DNA of 51,408 nucleotides. It comes from Microcoleus sp. FACHB-1515. Its GTDB lineage: Bacteria; Cyanobacteriota; Cyanobacteriia; Elainellales; Elainellaceae. This document shows positions 37,583 through 48,058 of this stretch, piece after piece. The notes beneath the pieces were generated by a model. The model was not told the DNA's origin. It did no database searches and saw only the letters and a program-made list of their open reading frames with translations. Every line of letters starts with the position of its first letter. Positions within the stretch are counted from its first letter, which is position 1. The DNA is taken from the NCBI RefSeq assembly GCF_014696105.1, contig NZ_JACJPO010000042.1, positions 1 through 51,408 of the forward strand, read 5' to 3'. The position numbers and the translations under genes were made by a program.

Positions 37583-38029
37583 TTATTCCAGCCCTTCGCA
37601 AGAACCGCCAGCAGCTTCGATTTTGCTGCGAGCCGAAGCGGTGTAAGCTGTCGCCTTGACGCGCAGCGCAACCGAGATTTCACCGTCTCCCAAGATCTTC
37701 AAAGGACCGTCATCAGTGGTGACGATTCCGGCAGATTGCAGTGAGGACAAGGTGACTTCGGTATTGGCGGGAAGGTCAGCCAAGTCCTTGAGATTGACGA
37801 TCGTGTATTCTTGGCGGTTGACCAAGGGGAAGTGCTTGAGCTTGGGAATGCGGCGGTAGAGAGGCATCTGACCGCCTTCAAAGCCGGGGCGTGTGCCGCT
37901 ACCCGATCGCGATTTTTGGCCGCGCATTCCATATCCGCCGCTGGCTCCTTGTCCGGCAGAGATGCCGCGACCGATTCGGCGGCGACGATGTTGCGATCCC
38001 GGTTGAGGCCGCGCATCTGAAAGTCTCAT
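37583..38029 (-). CDS. rplO: Ribosomal protein uL15
   Basis: The product is 148 aa from ATG 38029 ([18 protein letters not shown]). The open frame continues upstream into rpsE, but that part is non-coding in this frame. Conserved [34 protein letters not shown] and [19 protein letters not shown] are present. It begins 10 nt after rpsE. The rpmD gene that often precedes it in other bacteria is absent. Confidence 0.96.
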   Translation of the reverse strand: MRLSDARPQPGSQHRRRRIGRGISAGQGASGGYGMRGQKSRSGSGTRPGFEGGQMPLYRRIPKLKHFPLVNRQEYTIVNLKDLADLPANTEVTLSSLQSAGIVTTDDGPLKILGDGEISVALRVKATAYTASARSKIEAAGGSCEGLE

Positions 38030-38039
38030 GATGAATTTC

Positions 38040-38606
38040 CTAGACGTAGAGTTTTTCGATCGACACGCCGCGCTCTTCTGCCACATCGGAGAAGGTGCGG
38101 AGTGAGGCGAGGGCACTGGCCGTTGCTCTGGCGTTGTTGAGCGGATTGCCCGATCCAAGCTGTTTGGCAAGGATGTTGCGAACGCCTGCAAGTTCAAGAA
38201 CCGTGCGGACGGCTCCACCTGCAATTACACCTGTACCGGGAGCAGCCGGACGCATCATCACTTTTGCACCGCCGCCTGCACCGTTGACGGGATGCGGAAT
38301 CGAGTTGGCTTTAGTCAAGGGCACTTCGACCAAGTGCTTTTTGCCATCGGCCACGCCTTTGCGGACGGCTCCGATCACGTCGCTGGCTTTGCCGACACCC
38401 ACGCCGACTTGTCCGCGCTCGTTACCGACGATGACGATCGCCCGAAAACTCAGCTTTTTACCGCCCTTCACCACTTTGGTAACGCGGCGGATTTGCACGA
38501 CGCGCTCTTGCCACTCGGATTCTTTTTCCTTGGGAGCTTTCGTATTTTTACTACGACGATTTTGGTTTTTTCCCCTTTGAACGGGATCGTTTTGTGCGGA
38601 TACCAT
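38040..38606 (-). CDS. rpsE: Ribosomal protein uS5
   Basis: The product is 188 aa. Its ATG overlaps the rplR stop by one base (TAATG). A basic N-terminal extension ([19 protein letters not shown]) precedes the double-stranded-RNA-binding domain [38 protein letters not shown] and [20 protein letters not shown] follow. It is involved in decoding accuracy. Confidence 0.97.
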   Translation of the reverse strand: MVSAQNDPVQRGKNQNRRSKNTKAPKEKESEWQERVVQIRRVTKVVKGGKKLSFRAIVIVGNERGQVGVGVGKASDVIGAVRKGVADGKKHLVEVPLTKANSIPHPVNGAGGGAKVMMRPAAPGTGVIAGGAVRTVLELAGVRNILAKQLGSGNPLNNARATASALASLRTFSDVAEERGVSIEKLYV

Positions 38607-38968
38607 TAGAAATCCAGTCCTCCTTCGCGGGCTGCTTCTGCGAGTGCTTTAACGCGACCGTGATACAAATTGCCGCCGCGATCGAACACGACTTTACTGA
38701 CACCAGCGGCGATCGCTCGTTCCGCAATCAGTTTGCCAACCTGCGTGGAGGCATCGCTCGTAGATGTTGATTCTAACGACTTTTTCAGGTCGGGTTCGAG
38801 CGTCGAGGCGGCAGCCAATGTGTGATGCTGCGTGTCGTCGATCACCTGAGCGTAGATGTGTTCGTTGGAACGGAATACGGCCAAGCGGGGGCGATCGGGT
38901 GTGCCGGAAACTGTCCGGCGAATGCGCCCGTGTCGGCGGCGCGTCGATTCTTTGCGAGTACGTTTCAT
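38606..38968 (-). CDS. rplR: Ribosomal protein uL18
   Basis: The product is 120 aa. It starts [20 protein letters not shown] and contains [18 protein letters not shown] and [20 protein letters not shown]. It binds 5S rRNA. It begins 3 nt after rplF and overlaps rpsE by one base. Confidence 0.97.
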   Translation of the reverse strand: MKRTRKESTRRRHGRIRRTVSGTPDRPRLAVFRSNEHIYAQVIDDTQHHTLAAASTLEPDLKKSLESTSTSDASTQVGKLIAERAIAAGVSKVVFDRGGNLYHGRVKALAEAAREGGLDF

Positions 38969-38971
38969 AGT

Positions 38972-39511
38972 TTATTTCTTCCCTGACTTACCAACCTTGC
39001 GGCGGACGGCTTCTCCGGCATAGCGGATGCCTTTACCTTTGTAGGGTTCGGGCGGACGCACGGCGCGAATGCGGGCGGCAGTGTTGCCGACGATTTCTTT
39101 GTCGATGCCGCTGACGATGACGTTGGTGTTGTTTTCGACTGCGAACTGAATGCCGTCCGGCGGTTCGATTTGCACGGGATTGCTGTAGCCGATGTTCAGC
39201 GTTAAGTTGCGGCCTTGCACCTGAGCGCGGTAGCCGACGCCTTGGATTTCCAGACGGCGAGAGAAGCCTTGCGAAACACCTTCGACCATATTGGCGACGA
39301 GCGTTCGGCTGAGGCCGTGACGCTGGCGGGCGACGCGAGAATCGTTGCGGCGATTTACCTGCACCGACCCGTTTTCTTGCAGCACTTCGACTTCAGCGGG
39401 CAGGGTGCGGGCGAGTTCGCCTTTTGGCCCCTTGACGGCAACATGCTGTTCGTTGATCGTCACCGTGACTTTGTCCGGGACGGGGATGGGACGTTTACCA
39501 ATTCGAGACAT
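38972..39511 (-). CDS. rplF: Ribosomal protein uL6
   Basis: The product is 179 aa: [49 protein letters not shown] and the C-terminal [20 protein letters not shown]. All hallmarks of L6 near the factor-binding centre are present. It lies 17 nt after rpsH. Confidence 0.97.
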   Translation of the reverse strand: MSRIGKRPIPVPDKVTVTINEQHVAVKGPKGELARTLPAEVEVLQENGSVQVNRRNDSRVARQRHGLSRTLVANMVEGVSQGFSRRLEIQGVGYRAQVQGRNLTLNIGYSNPVQIEPPDGIQFAVENNTNVIVSGIDKEIVGNTAARIRAVRPPEPYKGKGIRYAGEAVRRKVGKSGKK

Positions 39512-39528
39512 CGTGTTTGCTCCTTGCG

Positions 39529-39930
39529 CTACCAGACATAGCAGAGAACTTCGCCGCCCAGTCCTTGCCGTCGCGCATCGCGATCGGTCATGATGCCGCT
39601 GGAGGTCGAGATGATGGCAACGCCGATGCCGCCCAAGACGCGGGGAAGATCGCGGCGGTTGGAGTACACGCGCAGTCCCGGCTTGCTGATGCGCTTGAGC
39701 GCGTTGATGATCGGCTGGCGATTTTTGCCTTTGTATTTGAGGGCGATGACCAGGTTGCGCTTGACGCCTTCGCCTTCTTCGGTGAATTCGCCAATGAAGC
39801 CTTCTTCTTGCAGCACTCTGGCGATGCTGCGGGTCATATTCGTGGCTGGAACTTGAGTGGTTTGATGCCGCGCCATGTTCGCGTTGCGGAGGCGCGTCAG
39901 CATATCTGCGATCGTGTCGTTTACCGCCAT
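39529..39930 (-). CDS. rpsH: Ribosomal protein uS8
   Basis: The product is 133 aa: [20 protein letters not shown] at the start, [19 protein letters not shown] in the middle and the terminal block [20 protein letters not shown]. It binds 16S rRNA helix 21. The rpsN (S14) gene that precedes rpsH in many bacteria is missing; rplE is the direct upstream neighbour, as in other cyanobacteria. Confidence 0.97.
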   Translation of the reverse strand: MAVNDTIADMLTRLRNANMARHQTTQVPATNMTRSIARVLQEEGFIGEFTEEGEGVKRNLVIALKYKGKNRQPIINALKRISKPGLRVYSNRRDLPRVLGGIGVAIISTSSGIMTDRDARRQGLGGEVLCYVW

Positions 39931-39946
39931 AGTGTCCTTGTAGGTG

Positions 39947-40489
39947 TTAGTTCTCCCGGAACGGCATTCCCAATTCTTTCAGCAGGGCGCGGCCTTCTTC
40001 GTCGGTCGTGGCCGTTGTGATGATCGAAATGTCCATGCCGCGAATTTGATCGATGCTGTCGTAGCTGATTTCGGGAAAAATCAGTTGCTCGCGCAGTCCC
40101 AACGTGTAGTTGCCGCGTCCGTCAAAGCTTTTGGGGCTGACACCGCGAAAGTCGCGAATCCGAGGCAGGGCGAGGTTGATCAATCGCTCCAGGAAGGCAT
40201 ACATTCGATCGCTCCGCAGTGTCACCATGATGCCAACGGGCATTCCCTGGCGAATTTTGAAGCCTGCGATCGCCTTTTTTGCGCGAGTGACGACAGGTTT
40301 TTGTCCGGTAATGGTCGCAATTTCAGCCAGTGACGCTTCGAGGGCTTTGGCGTTCTGCGCCGCTTCGCCCATGCCGCGATTCACTGTCACCTTCACCACC
40401 TTGGGAACCTGGTGCATGTTGGCGTACTGAAATTGCTCCATTAGCTTTGGAACAACGGTTTCTTGATAGGTTGATTTGAGATTTGCCAT
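39947..40489 (-). CDS. rplE: Ribosomal protein uL5
   Basis: The product is 180 aa. Conserved blocks are [39 protein letters not shown] and [19 protein letters not shown]. It binds 5S rRNA and contacts P-site tRNA. It lies 39 nt after rplX and 16 nt before rpsH. Confidence 0.97.
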   Translation of the reverse strand: MANLKSTYQETVVPKLMEQFQYANMHQVPKVVKVTVNRGMGEAAQNAKALEASLAEIATITGQKPVVTRAKKAIAGFKIRQGMPVGIMVTLRSDRMYAFLERLINLALPRIRDFRGVSPKSFDGRGNYTLGLREQLIFPEISYDSIDQIRGMDISIITTATTDEEGRALLKELGMPFREN

Positions 40490-40528
40490 TGCGTTTCCTT
40501 TTCCTGGGCTTGGTCAGGAAGTAAATCG

Positions 40529-40873
40529 TTAGTCGATGATTTCGCCAGTTTTCTTCAGCATCCGCACTTTACGTCCTTCCGCATTGAAGGTGTAGCTGAT
40601 GCGGCTTGCCACCTTTTGCTTGTTGGAGTAAAGCATGACGTTGGACGAGTGGATGGGAAATTCGATCGTGGTAATCTGTCCCGACTCGCCTTCTTGCTGT
40701 GGCTTAATGTGCTTCGTCTTCAGGTTGACACCCTGGACGATGACGCGGCTTTCGTCGGGAATCGCACGGATGACTTCACCGACTTTTCCCTTGTCTTTTC
40801 CTGCGATCACCTGAACGGTGTCGCCTTTTTTAACGTGCATTTTGACGCGCTCAGTGGTTTTTTTTCTCGCCAT
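40529..40873 (-). CDS. rplX: Ribosomal protein uL24
   Basis: The product is 114 aa from ATG 40873, which overlaps the rplN stop by one base (TGATG). The KOW motif is [27 protein letters not shown]-type block appears as [16 protein letters not shown]. It is an early 50S assembly protein. Confidence 0.96.
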   Translation of the reverse strand: MARKKTTERVKMHVKKGDTVQVIAGKDKGKVGEVIRAIPDESRVIVQGVNLKTKHIKPQQEGESGQITTIEFPIHSSNVMLYSNKQKVASRISYTFNAEGRKVRMLKKTGEIID

Positions 40874-41238
40874 CACAGCACCTCCGGCGCAAGCGAAACG
40901 ATTTTGGTGAAGTTTTTGTCGCGCAGTTCACGGGCAACCGGGCCAAAGACGCGAGTGCCTCTGGGGTTGCCTTCCTGGTTGATGATTACGGCGGCGTTGT
41001 CGTCAAAGCGGATGCTCATGCCGCTGTCGCGCCGCAATCCTTTTCTGGTGCGAACGACAACGGCGCGGACGACATCGGACTTCTTCACGGCCATGTTCGG
41101 CAGAGCGTCTTTGACAACGGCGATGATTACGTCACCGACTCCGGCGTAGCGACGATTGCCGCCCAGAACGCGGATGCACATGAGCTTGCGAGCGCCGCTG
41201 TTGTCGGCCACATTCAGATAGGTTTCTTGTTGAATCAT
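40873..41238 (-). CDS. rplN: Ribosomal protein uL14
   Basis: The product is 121 aa: [20 protein letters not shown], then [18 protein letters not shown] and the C-terminal [20 protein letters not shown]. The ATG overlaps the rpsQ stop by four bases (ATGA). Confidence 0.97.
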   Translation of the reverse strand: MIQQETYLNVADNSGARKLMCIRVLGGNRRYAGVGDVIIAVVKDALPNMAVKKSDVVRAVVVRTRKGLRRDSGMSIRFDDNAAVIINQEGNPRGTRVFGPVARELRDKNFTKIVSLAPEVL

Positions 41239-41522
41239 GCTTCGGTCTCCTGACTGGCTGTAGTCTCTTGACTAGGGGTGGAAGGGTTGGTCAGGTTTTC
41301 GATGACTTGCCAGCGTTTGTGGCGGCTGAGCGGTCGAGTTTCCTGAATGCGGACGCGATCGCCTGTCTTGCAAGCATTTTCTTCGTCGTGGACTTTATAG
41401 CGCTCGGTTCGCACCATGATCTTTTTGTATTTCGGGTGCGGAGCGCGGTTTTCGATCGCCACCACGACGGTTTTATCCATTTTGTCGCTGACGACGACGC
41501 CAACTCTTTCTTTAACTGCCAT
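41235..41522 (-). CDS. rpsQ: Ribosomal protein uS17
   Basis: The product is 95 aa: [39 protein letters not shown] and [21 protein letters not shown] Ser/Thr/Glu-rich C-terminal tail ([17 protein letters not shown]) extends past the usual end and is probably disordered. It begins 6 nt after rpmC. Confidence 0.96.
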   Translation of the reverse strand: MAVKERVGVVVSDKMDKTVVVAIENRAPHPKYKKIMVRTERYKVHDEENACKTGDRVRIQETRPLSRHKRWQVIENLTNPSTPSQETTASQETEA

Positions 41523-41528
41523 GATGGG

Positions 41529-41762
41529 TTACTCCTGTTCGGGGGCGGCGATGGTGGTCGCCTGCTGGATTTGGCGTTCGCGCTCGATCGTCTTCAGTTG
41601 AGCGAGGCGATGCCGCAGATGCTTAAACTGGTGCGTTCCGGTTAACTGTCTCGTTGCCTTTTGGAAGCGCAGCTCAAAAAGCTGTCGTCTGGTAGCGGTA
41701 ATTTGATCGGTGATTTCCTGATCGGATAGATCGCGAATCTCGCTGATTTTGGGCAGTGCCAT
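41529..41762 (-). CDS. rpmC: Ribosomal protein uL29
   Basis: The product is 77 aa, with helical [20 protein letters not shown] followed by [21 protein letters not shown] Gln-rich C-terminal tail follows. It lies near the exit tunnel. It starts 3 nt after the rplP stop. Confidence 0.95.
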   Translation of the reverse strand: MALPKISEIRDLSDQEITDQITATRRQLFELRFQKATRQLTGTHQFKHLRHRLAQLKTIERERQIQQATTIAAPEQE

Positions 41763-41765
41763 GAT

Positions 41766-42191
41766 TTACGACTCCTCCTCAGCGGTGGTGCGAGTGATGA
41801 ACTTGGTTTTGATCGGCAGCTTGAACGAGGCAAGGCGCATGGCTTCGCGAGCCACTTCCTCAGACACTCCGGCGATCTCAAACAGAATTCGACCCGGTTT
41901 CACGACCGCAACCCAGAATTCTGGGTTTCCCTTACCAGAACCCATCCGGGTTTCAGCAGGACGCATCGTCACAGGTTTGTCGGGGAAGATGCGAATCCAG
42001 ATTTTTCCACCCCGGCGGATGTAGCGAGTCATCGCACGTCGGCTAGCTTCGATTTGGCGAGCGGTAATCCAGGACGGCTCGATCGCTTGAAGGGCAAAAT
42101 CGCCGAAGTCGATGTTGTTGCCGTTAGTGGCGAGGCCGCGCATTTTGCCGCGATGCTGCTTGCGAAATTTTGTTCTCTTGGGACTGAGCAT
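41766..42191 (-). CDS. rplP: Ribosomal protein uL16
   Basis: The product is 141 aa: [20 protein letters not shown], then [20 protein letters not shown] and [20 protein letters not shown]. It helps organise the A-site tRNA. It begins 11 nt after rpsC. Confidence 0.97.
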   Translation of the reverse strand: MLSPKRTKFRKQHRGKMRGLATNGNNIDFGDFALQAIEPSWITARQIEASRRAMTRYIRRGGKIWIRIFPDKPVTMRPAETRMGSGKGNPEFWVAVVKPGRILFEIAGVSEEVAREAMRLASFKLPIKTKFITRTTAEEES

Positions 42192-42202
42192 GATGAGTTT
42201 CC

Positions 42203-42958
42203 TTAGCCTTCGTTCGATCGATCTTCAAACTGCTGGCGGCGACGTTGACCCTGCTGACCTTGCGGACGACGACGCGGCTGCTGATTGCTGTTCGCGGCAA
42301 CCACTGCGGGTTCTTCCTGTCCGGGAATAATTTCGCCTTTGAAGATCCACACTTTGATCCCCAAGATGCCGTAGGTGGTTTGGGCGGTGCGGTAGGTGTA
42401 GTCGATGTCGGCGCGGAGCGTGTGGAGCGGCACTTTGCCTTCGCGGGTCGCTTCCGTTCGGGCAATTTCTGCGCCGTTCAGCCGTCCGCTCACCTGAATC
42501 TTGATGCCTTGCACTCCGGCTCGCTGTGCCCGCTGGATTGCCTGACGCACAACACGACGAAAGGAAACCCGACGTTCTAGCTGCTGTGCTACGAATTCGG
42601 CAATCAGTCCGGCATCGGCGTCAACGCGAGCCACTTCCACGACGTTAATGCGAATTTGGCGGTTGCTGTCACCCAAAACCTGCTGGAGGTTGCTCCGCAA
42701 CTGCTCGATGCCCGTGCCGCCGCGACCGACGACCACGCCGGGACGAGCGGTGCGGACTTCCAGGTCAATCTGGTCAGCCTTACGCTCAATGCGGACTTCC
42801 GAGATGCCTGCGTTTGCTAGATTTTTGTTGACGTATTCGCGGATTTTATAGTCTTCTCTCAGGAGTTCGGGGTAGCGATTGCCCTCGGCGAACCAGCGCG
42901 ATCGATGTTCTTGCGTGATGCCGAGCCGAAAGCCGACTGGATGAATTTTCTGTCCCAT
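42203..42958 (-). CDS. rpsC: Ribosomal protein uS3
   Basis: The product is 251 aa: [20 protein letters not shown], the KH domain with [19 protein letters not shown], and [19 protein letters not shown]. The C-terminal 30 residues are a Gln/Arg-rich low-complexity tail ([18 protein letters not shown]), longer than in E. coli S3 and probably disordered. It is at the mRNA entry site. Confidence 0.96.
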   Translation of the reverse strand: MGQKIHPVGFRLGITQEHRSRWFAEGNRYPELLREDYKIREYVNKNLANAGISEVRIERKADQIDLEVRTARPGVVVGRGGTGIEQLRSNLQQVLGDSNRQIRINVVEVARVDADAGLIAEFVAQQLERRVSFRRVVRQAIQRAQRAGVQGIKIQVSGRLNGAEIARTEATREGKVPLHTLRADIDYTYRTAQTTYGILGIKVWIFKGEIIPGQEEPAVVAANSNQQPRRRPQGQQGQRRRQQFEDRSNEG

Positions 42959-42979
42959 TTCGTCCTCTTTGTAATGATG

Positions 42980-43342
42980 TTATTCGTCGCCTGCGCCCGG
43001 AGCGACGGCGATCGTAATCGTGCAGGTCGGCTTGCGAATTTGGTAGGCGCGGCCTTGGGCACGCGGACGAAAGCGCTTCAGCACGGCTCCTTGATCGGCA
43101 AACGCCTGAGTGATCACGAGATCGGCAGGCGTGTAGCCTTGGTTATGCTCGGCATTCGCAACCGCCGATCGCAGCACTTTGAGGATCGGCTCGCAGGAAC
43201 GGTAGGGCATAAATTCAAGGATGATCAGCGCTTCACGGTAAGAACGACCGCGAATTTGATCGAGGACGCGGCGCACTTTGTGCGGCGACATGCGGATGTA
43301 GCGAGCGATCGCTTTGACTTCAGTTGGTGTACCAGCAACCAT
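42980..43342 (-). CDS. rplV: Ribosomal protein uL22
   Basis: The product is 120 aa. [20 protein letters not shown] opens the fold. The long hairpin that lines the exit tunnel includes [20 protein letters not shown]. It lies 28 nt after rpsS and 21 nt before rpsC. Confidence 0.97.
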   Translation of the reverse strand: MVAGTPTEVKAIARYIRMSPHKVRRVLDQIRGRSYREALIILEFMPYRSCEPILKVLRSAVANAEHNQGYTPADLVITQAFADQGAVLKRFRPRAQGRAYQIRKPTCTITIAVAPGAGDE

Positions 43343-43370
43343 ATTTTTTCTCCGGCTTATCGACCTTCAC

Positions 43371-43649
<279 letters not shown>

Positions 43650-43661
43650 GACTTTCTCCTT

Positions 43662-44528
43662 TTACGAATCCCGTCCGCCGCGACCGCGCTTACCGCCACG
43701 ACGACGACGACGAATAATCAGCGAGTTGCTAAGCTTTTTCTTCTTGCGGGTTTTTGCACCCAGCGCAGGCTTTCCGGTTGGCGTGACCGGACGAGCGCGA
43801 CCGATTGGGGCACGACCTTCACCACCACCATGCGGGTGATCGACCGGGTTCATGACGCTACCACGTACTTCGGGGCGGCGACCTTTCCAGCGTTTGCGTC
43901 CAGCTTTACCAATGCTGATGTTGCGAACATCGGCGTTGCCAACCGTGCCGATCGTGGCAAAGCACTCGCGACGAATCAGGCGAACTTCGCCCGAAGGTAG
44001 TCGCAATGTGACGTAGTTGCCTTCTTTTGCCACAAGCTGAGCGGATGCACCCGCAGCGCGAACGATTTGACCGCCCTTACCAGCCACCAGTTCAACGTTG
44101 TGAACAGTCGTACCAAGCGGCATGTTGCCCAGAGGCATTGCGTTTCCAACTTCAAACGGGATATTTTCGGTTCCCGATACGACAGTTGCGCCGACGGCGA
44201 GATCGCCAGGGTGAATGATATAGCGCTTTTCGCCGTCTTGGTAGAACAGAAGGGCAAGACGAGCGTTGCGGTTGGGATCGTATTCGATCGCCACCACTTT
44301 CGCCGGAACGTTGTACTTATTGCGGCGAAAATCCACTTGGCGATACAGCCGCTTGTGGCCGCCGCCGCGATGTCGAGTTGTGATGACGCCGCGATTGTTG
44401 CGGCCTTTTTTGCGGTGCTTCGAGGAGGTGAGCGATTTTTCCGGTTCAGTCTTGGTAATTTCGCTAAACGAAGCGTCCGATCGCTGCCGTGTTCCGGGCG
44501 TATAAGGTCGATAAATCCGAATTGCCAT
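43662..44528 (-). CDS. rplB: Ribosomal protein uL2
   Basis: The product is 288 aa: [39 protein letters not shown] and the catalytic-centre block [20 protein letters not shown] with the conserved His. The basic C-terminus ([16 protein letters not shown]) is Arg/Gly rich. It supports the peptidyl-transferase centre. Confidence 0.97.
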   Translation of the reverse strand: MAIRIYRPYTPGTRQRSDASFSEITKTEPEKSLTSSKHRKKGRNNRGVITTRHRGGGHKRLYRQVDFRRNKYNVPAKVVAIEYDPNRNARLALLFYQDGEKRYIIHPGDLAVGATVVSGTENIPFEVGNAMPLGNMPLGTTVHNVELVAGKGGQIVRAAGASAQLVAKEGNYVTLRLPSGEVRLIRRECFATIGTVGNADVRNISIGKAGRKRWKGRRPEVRGSVMNPVDHPHGGGEGRAPIGRARPVTPTGKPALGAKTRKKKKLSNSLIIRRRRRGGKRGRGGRDS

Positions 44529-44541
44529 GTTATTTACCTGC

Positions 44542-44886
44542 CTACACTTCTGGGAACAAGGTGATCGAATTGCCTTCAGCCAGTGTTATGATCGCCCGCT
44601 TGTACTTGGGGCGATTGCCTGCAAAGCGACCGACGCGCCGCTGCTTGGCCGGAGGATTGTGCGTATTGACCCTGGTGACTTTCACGTCAAACAAAGATTC
44701 AATCGCTGCTTTGATATCTGGCTTGGAAGCGCGGGGATCAACTTCAAAGGTGTATTTGTTTTCTTCCAGGGCGATCGTCGCTTTCTCCGTCACGATCGGG
44801 CGGCGAACCAGATCGGGCAGGCGATCGGCAGGAACGCGAACATCCGTCACCAATCGTCTTTTCGTAACTCGTGATCTCTTAGTCAT
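44542..44886 (-). CDS. rplW: Ribosomal protein uL23
   Basis: The product is 114 aa from ATG 44886 ([13 protein letters not shown]), which overlaps the rplD end by 8 nt. The open frame extends farther upstream inside rplD, but a start there would be inconsistent with the family. [20 protein letters not shown] and [20 protein letters not shown] are typical. It is the chaperone docking site at the exit tunnel. The N-terminal extension (about 25 residues) is longer than in E. coli. Confidence 0.95.
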   Translation of the reverse strand: MTKRSRVTKRRLVTDVRVPADRLPDLVRRPIVTEKATIALEENKYTFEVDPRASKPDIKAAIESLFDVKVTRVNTHNPPAKQRRVGRFAGNRPKYKRAIITLAEGNSITLFPEV

Positions 44887-45514
44887 CGCTGTAGACCTCT
44901 TGAATCTTGGTGAGCGCGGAGGCAGTGACAACGATTTTGTCGGCGCTGAGCAAATCGTAAACATTGAGTCCGCTTGCGCCAATCAGCTTCAGCGTGGGAA
45001 CGTTGCGGGCGGAAAGGTAAACGTTGTCATCGCGATCGCCCACAATCAGCAGCACCTTTTCTCCCGCACCAACACCCCAACGGCTCATTGCATCCACCAA
45101 CTCTTTCGTTTTGGGGCGCGATAGCTGGCTAGCAAAATCCTCAACCACAATGAGATCGTCTGTCCGACTTTGCAGCGCGGTTCGCAGGGCGAGACGCCGC
45201 TCCTTGCGGTTCATCTTGGTGCTGTAGTCGCGGGGTTTTGGCCCAAAAATCACGCCGCCGCCTCGCCACAGGGGAGAACGGGTGGAACCCGCTCTGGCGC
45301 GGCCTGTTCCTTTTTGGCGATAGGGTTTACGACCGCCGCCGCTGACTTCGGCTCTGGTTTTAGCCGATGCTGTGCCTTGACGAGCATTGTTCATTTGCCG
45401 CACAAGGGCGCGGTGGACGATGTGGCTCGCCGTTTCTGCTTTTGCGACTTTGAGGTCTAATGAGGCTTGGCCGACTTCAGCGCCTTGCCAATCTCGAATT
45501 GCACAATCTACCAT
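44879..45514 (-). CDS. rplD: Ribosomal protein uL4
   Basis: The product is 211 aa. The tunnel loop [20 protein letters not shown] is conserved, with [18 protein letters not shown]4 of E. coli also represses its own S10 operon by attenuation in the leader; whether it does so here is unknown. It lies 22 nt after rplC and overlaps rplW. Confidence 0.97.
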   Translation of the reverse strand: MVDCAIRDWQGAEVGQASLDLKVAKAETASHIVHRALVRQMNNARQGTASAKTRAEVSGGGRKPYRQKGTGRARAGSTRSPLWRGGGVIFGPKPRDYSTKMNRKERRLALRTALQSRTDDLIVVEDFASQLSRPKTKELVDAMSRWGVGAGEKVLLIVGDRDDNVYLSARNVPTLKLIGASGLNVYDLLSADKIVVTASALTKIQEVYSDD

Positions 45515-45536
45515 GACTTTCCTCTTCTAGCTGCCT

Positions 45537-46175
45537 TTAGGCTTGACCCACGACGTTTGCCGGGACGATGCTGAGCAGCGCACCGGGTTTGCCGGGAACT
45601 GCCCCTTTGATCAAGAGCAGATTGCGATCGCCATCGACGCGCACAACCGTTAGCTTGCGAATTGTGACGCGAGCGTTGCCCAACTGTCCGGCCATGCGCT
45701 TACCGGGGTAGACGCGACCAGGCGTTGTGCCTGCACCCGTTGAACCGGGCAAGCGATGATTTTTGGAACCGTGCGCCATTGGACCGCGCTTGAAGTTGTG
45801 GCGCTTTTGATAGCCTGCAAAGCCGCGACCAATGCTTGTGCCACTGACATCGACAATTTGGCCTGCTTCAAACAGATCGGCTTTGATTTGCTGACCGAGT
45901 TCATAGCTGCTGGCGTCATCGAGCCGATATTCGCGCAGGTGGCGCATCGGGGCGGTGTTTGACTTGGCAAGATGCCCAATTTCCGGCTTGCTGAGCGCTT
46001 TTTCTTTCACTTCGCCAAACGCGAGTTGAATCGCAGCATAGCCATCGGTTTGTGGCGTCTTGACCTGCGTGACGGTGCAGGGGCCAGCTTGAACCACCGT
46101 CACCGGGATGGCTCGGCCTGCCTCATCAAACACCTGAGTCATGCCGAGTTTTGTGCCGAGAATACCAACAGACAC
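45537..46175 (-). CDS. rplC: Ribosomal protein uL3, GTG start; first gene of the cluster
   Basis: The product is 212 aa from GTG 46175 ([20 protein letters not shown]), with GGGAG 9 nt upstream. The longer open frame contains no family homology before this point. [40 protein letters not shown] and [15 protein letters not shown] are typical. In many bacteria rpsJ precedes rplC; here rpsJ is absent and ndhN is divergent, as in cyanobacteria. A promoter lies far upstream at 46554-46582. Confidence 0.96.
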   Translation of the reverse strand: MSVGILGTKLGMTQVFDEAGRAIPVTVVQAGPCTVTQVKTPQTDGYAAIQLAFGEVKEKALSKPEIGHLAKSNTAPMRHLREYRLDDASSYELGQQIKADLFEAGQIVDVSGTSIGRGFAGYQKRHNFKRGPMAHGSKNHRLPGSTGAGTTPGRVYPGKRMAGQLGNARVTIRKLTVVRVDGDRNLLLIKGAVPGKPGALLSIVPANVVGQA

Positions 46176-46292
46176 GGTAAGGATCTCCCTTGCTTTACAC
46201 AACAAACCAATAGACGAGACTGCGATCGCCTCGTCGAAATTTTCTTGACGCATTCTGAAGCGCAAAACCCACAGGCTTTTCACAAGCAGGCC

Positions 46293-46433
46293 TTACGCAA
46301 TGATTCGCATGGAAGCGTGGATCAAAAGCTCGGCGTTTGCCTCAACTCCCGCTTGGACTTGAGCAGTGAACTCCTCAGTATCCGATCGGGAAGCTTCCAA
46401 TTCATCTTTTGCTAGCGCAGAAGCGATCGCCAC
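46293..46433 (-). CDS. Possible 46-codon upstream ORF in the rplC leader
   Basis: GTG at 46433 opens a frame that ends TAA at 46293-46295. The predicted peptide is acidic and helical (AIASALAKDELEASRSD, VQAGVEANAELLIHASMRI). GCGGGG just before the GTG is only a weak ribosome-binding site. The frame lies inside the long leader of the ribosomal operon, 117 nt before rplC. It could be a leader peptide, a small gene, or chance. Confidence 0.3.
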   Translation of the reverse strand: MAIASALAKDELEASRSDTEEFTAQVQAGVEANAELLIHASMRIIA

Positions 46434-46553
46434 CCCCGCTTTTCAAGCATTTCTCTGGACTTTGCTACTCAAGCAGTCATCCGAGAGATCGTCCGAATCC
46501 GTCAGCACTGACCGGGATAACGGCGCGGTTTTGAAATTTGGCGACAATTAAAC

Positions 46554-46582
46554 ACTATAGACAATCAAACTGATTTTGTCTA
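46554..46582 (-). promoter_or_regulatory. Sigma70-like promoter for the ribosomal-protein operon
   Basis: Read on the minus strand, TAGACA (46577-46582) and TATAGT (46554-46559) are separated by exactly 17 nt. Transcription would begin near 46547 and leave a leader of about 370 nt before rplC. The interval to 46175 contains no other recognised gene besides the weak leader ORF. Confidence 0.55.
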
Positions 46583-46750
46583 CTTGGGATGCCGATCGAG
46601 GGAATGCATCAAGATCTCTTTATCGAGAAATTTAGCAAATCAAATTCGAGTCGGCGCAATGCACTCCTTATAATAATGACAGAATGTAAACGAATTGGGC
46701 GGTTTGTGCTGCGATCGCCCGATATCACCCTTTTACCCTTGGAGCGACCG

Positions 46751-47227
46751 ATGCCGCTGATTACCACTGGCAAGCAATTTATTCGCGATCTCGAAAACGC
46801 AGGGACGCTGGCACTCTACACGCCGCTGGAAGGCGGGTCTGAAGGCCGATATCAGCGACGGCTCCGGGCAGCAGGCTATGGAATGCTGCACATCAGCGCT
46901 CGCGGCATGGGCGATCCGGCGGCGTATCTAATGGATGTTCACGGCGTTCGTCCGCCACATTTGGGCAAAAAAGATATTGGACGAGAAGGAGCGGTGGGGG
47001 CGCGTTACTTTGTGCCGCCGATCGCAGGCTATCAGCTTGAGAAACTTCAGCCGAACTCGAAAGGTTTAGCAATCTGGATCATCGAGGGCTTTGTGTTTTC
47101 GCGCCAAGAGCTTGAGTATTTGGCGGCGCTGCCAGCCGTTGAACCGCGCATCAAGGTGTGTGTGGAGATGGGGGGCGATCGAGTTTTCCGCTGGAGTCCG
47201 CTGAAGCAGGTTTTGGCCGCTGCGTAA
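46751..47227 (+). CDS. ndhN: NAD(P)H-quinone oxidoreductase subunit N (NDH-1)
   Basis: The product is 158 aa from ATG 46751 with GGAG 6 nt upstream; a longer frame exists but its first 54 residues show no family features. NdhN is an oxygenic-photosynthesis-specific subunit of the thylakoid NDH-1 complex, used in cyclic electron flow and respiration. Typical blocks are LITTGKQFIRDLENAG, LEGGSEGRYQRRLRAAGY, GVRPPHLGKKDIG and VEMGGDRVFRWSPL. Divergence from rplC is the common cyanobacterial arrangement. A TTATAAT at 46668-46674 may be its -10 box; the -35 is weak. Confidence 0.96.
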   Translation: MPLITTGKQFIRDLENAGTLALYTPLEGGSEGRYQRRLRAAGYGMLHISARGMGDPAAYLMDVHGVRPPHLGKKDIGREGAVGARYFVPPIAGYQLEKLQPNSKGLAIWIIEGFVFSRQELEYLAALPAVEPRIKVCVEMGGDRVFRWSPLKQVLAAA

Positions 47228-47243
47228 AGAATTTTGAGAAATG

Positions 47244-47277
47244 AAAAGCCGTCAGTGAAGTTTTGCTGACGGCTTTT
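47244..47277. terminator. Bidirectional terminator between ndhN and the PspA-like gene
   Basis: AAAAGCCGTCAG (47244-47255) pairs with CTGACGGCTTTT (47266-47277), 12 bp with a 10-nt loop. T-runs flank it on both strands. It separates two convergent genes. Confidence 0.88.
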
Positions 47278-47320
47278 TGCTGGAAATTGAGCGATCGGCT
47301 GAGGACTGTTCTATGAAAGT

Positions 47321-48043
47321 CTACAGATGATCTAATTGTCTTGTTAGGCACTCTAGCTCGTCGTCTGTGGAGTCAGCCGTAGTGCGATTCGCAGGGTTGG
47401 AAACAGTGCAACCTTTGAGTAGTTGTGCTTTCAACATTTCCAACTCAAGATCTGGATCTGTGCCATTTTCTAGCAAGGCAAACATCTCCTCTAAATCGAG
47501 CGCTTCTAGCTTCGGCTCAGCCTTCATTGAGGCAGCTTCCAGTTGGTTGAAATATGCTGTTGCTTTATCAATTTCCGACTTGTTCAAACTAGGAGCAGCG
47601 GGAGCAGGCGCAGTAAATTTTAGTACTGCTGCCAGCTTTTTCTCTTGAAGCTGAATAAGCTTGATTGTTAGATCACTCAGATTGTTCTTGAGAACATTCA
47701 GATTGCTCACCTGAGCATTAATTCGAGTCTTCTGTCCAATTGCTTTTTGTTTGCTGGTCTGTTCGCGAATTAATGCTTCTTTGGCAAGATCCTCTCGACC
47801 TCTTTGTTTCGCTAAATTAACTGTGCGACCCCAGTTCAGAACCTCTGAAAGCGTTTGCTTGTGCTGAATCTCTAGATTTCTGAAAGTAGATTCTGCAACA
47901 GCGATCGATTGAGCCAGGATGAGAATGCTTTTAGTCAACTCCTTAATTGATTCATCTTGTAAACACAAAGAGTCAAGCATTTCAGCTTCTCGACGAGCTA
48001 AATTAGCTCTCACTGTACGGTTAGTAGATTCAAACAGTCCCAT
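47321..48043 (-). CDS. PspA/IM30 (Vipp1)-family coiled-coil protein
   Basis: The product is 240 aa from ATG 48043 (MGLFESTNRTVRANLARREA); ATG 48058 adds five residues. The start MGLFxxxxRxVRANL is the usual PspA/IM30 opening. A long helical region (residues 30-145) with QHKQTLSEVLNWGRTVNLAK and GREDLAKEALIREQ follows the ESCRT-III-like helical hairpin plan. A Pro/Ala-rich break (FTAPAPAAPS) precedes an acidic C-terminus. It is a divergent family member, probably acting at membranes; whether it is the essential Vipp1 is doubtful. Confidence 0.72.
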   Translation of the reverse strand: MGLFESTNRTVRANLARREAEMLDSLCLQDESIKELTKSILILAQSIAVAESTFRNLEIQHKQTLSEVLNWGRTVNLAKQRGREDLAKEALIREQTSKQKAIGQKTRINAQVSNLNVLKNNLSDLTIKLIQLQEKKLAAVLKFTAPAPAAPSLNKSEIDKATAYFNQLEAASMKAEPKLEALDLEEMFALLENGTDPDLELEMLKAQLLKGCTVSNPANRTTADSTDDELECLTRQLDHL

Positions 48044-48058
48044 TTGATTTGTTCTCAT

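Noticed and set aside
38030-38224. N-terminal extension of rplO into rpsE
   Set aside because: The added residues are the off-frame translation of rpsE; ATG 38029 gives the normal L15 start.
46366-46551. Plus-strand 61-codon frame upstream of ndhN
   Set aside because: Ser/Glu-rich, no ribosome-binding site, and antisense to the leader ORF and leader RNA of rplC.
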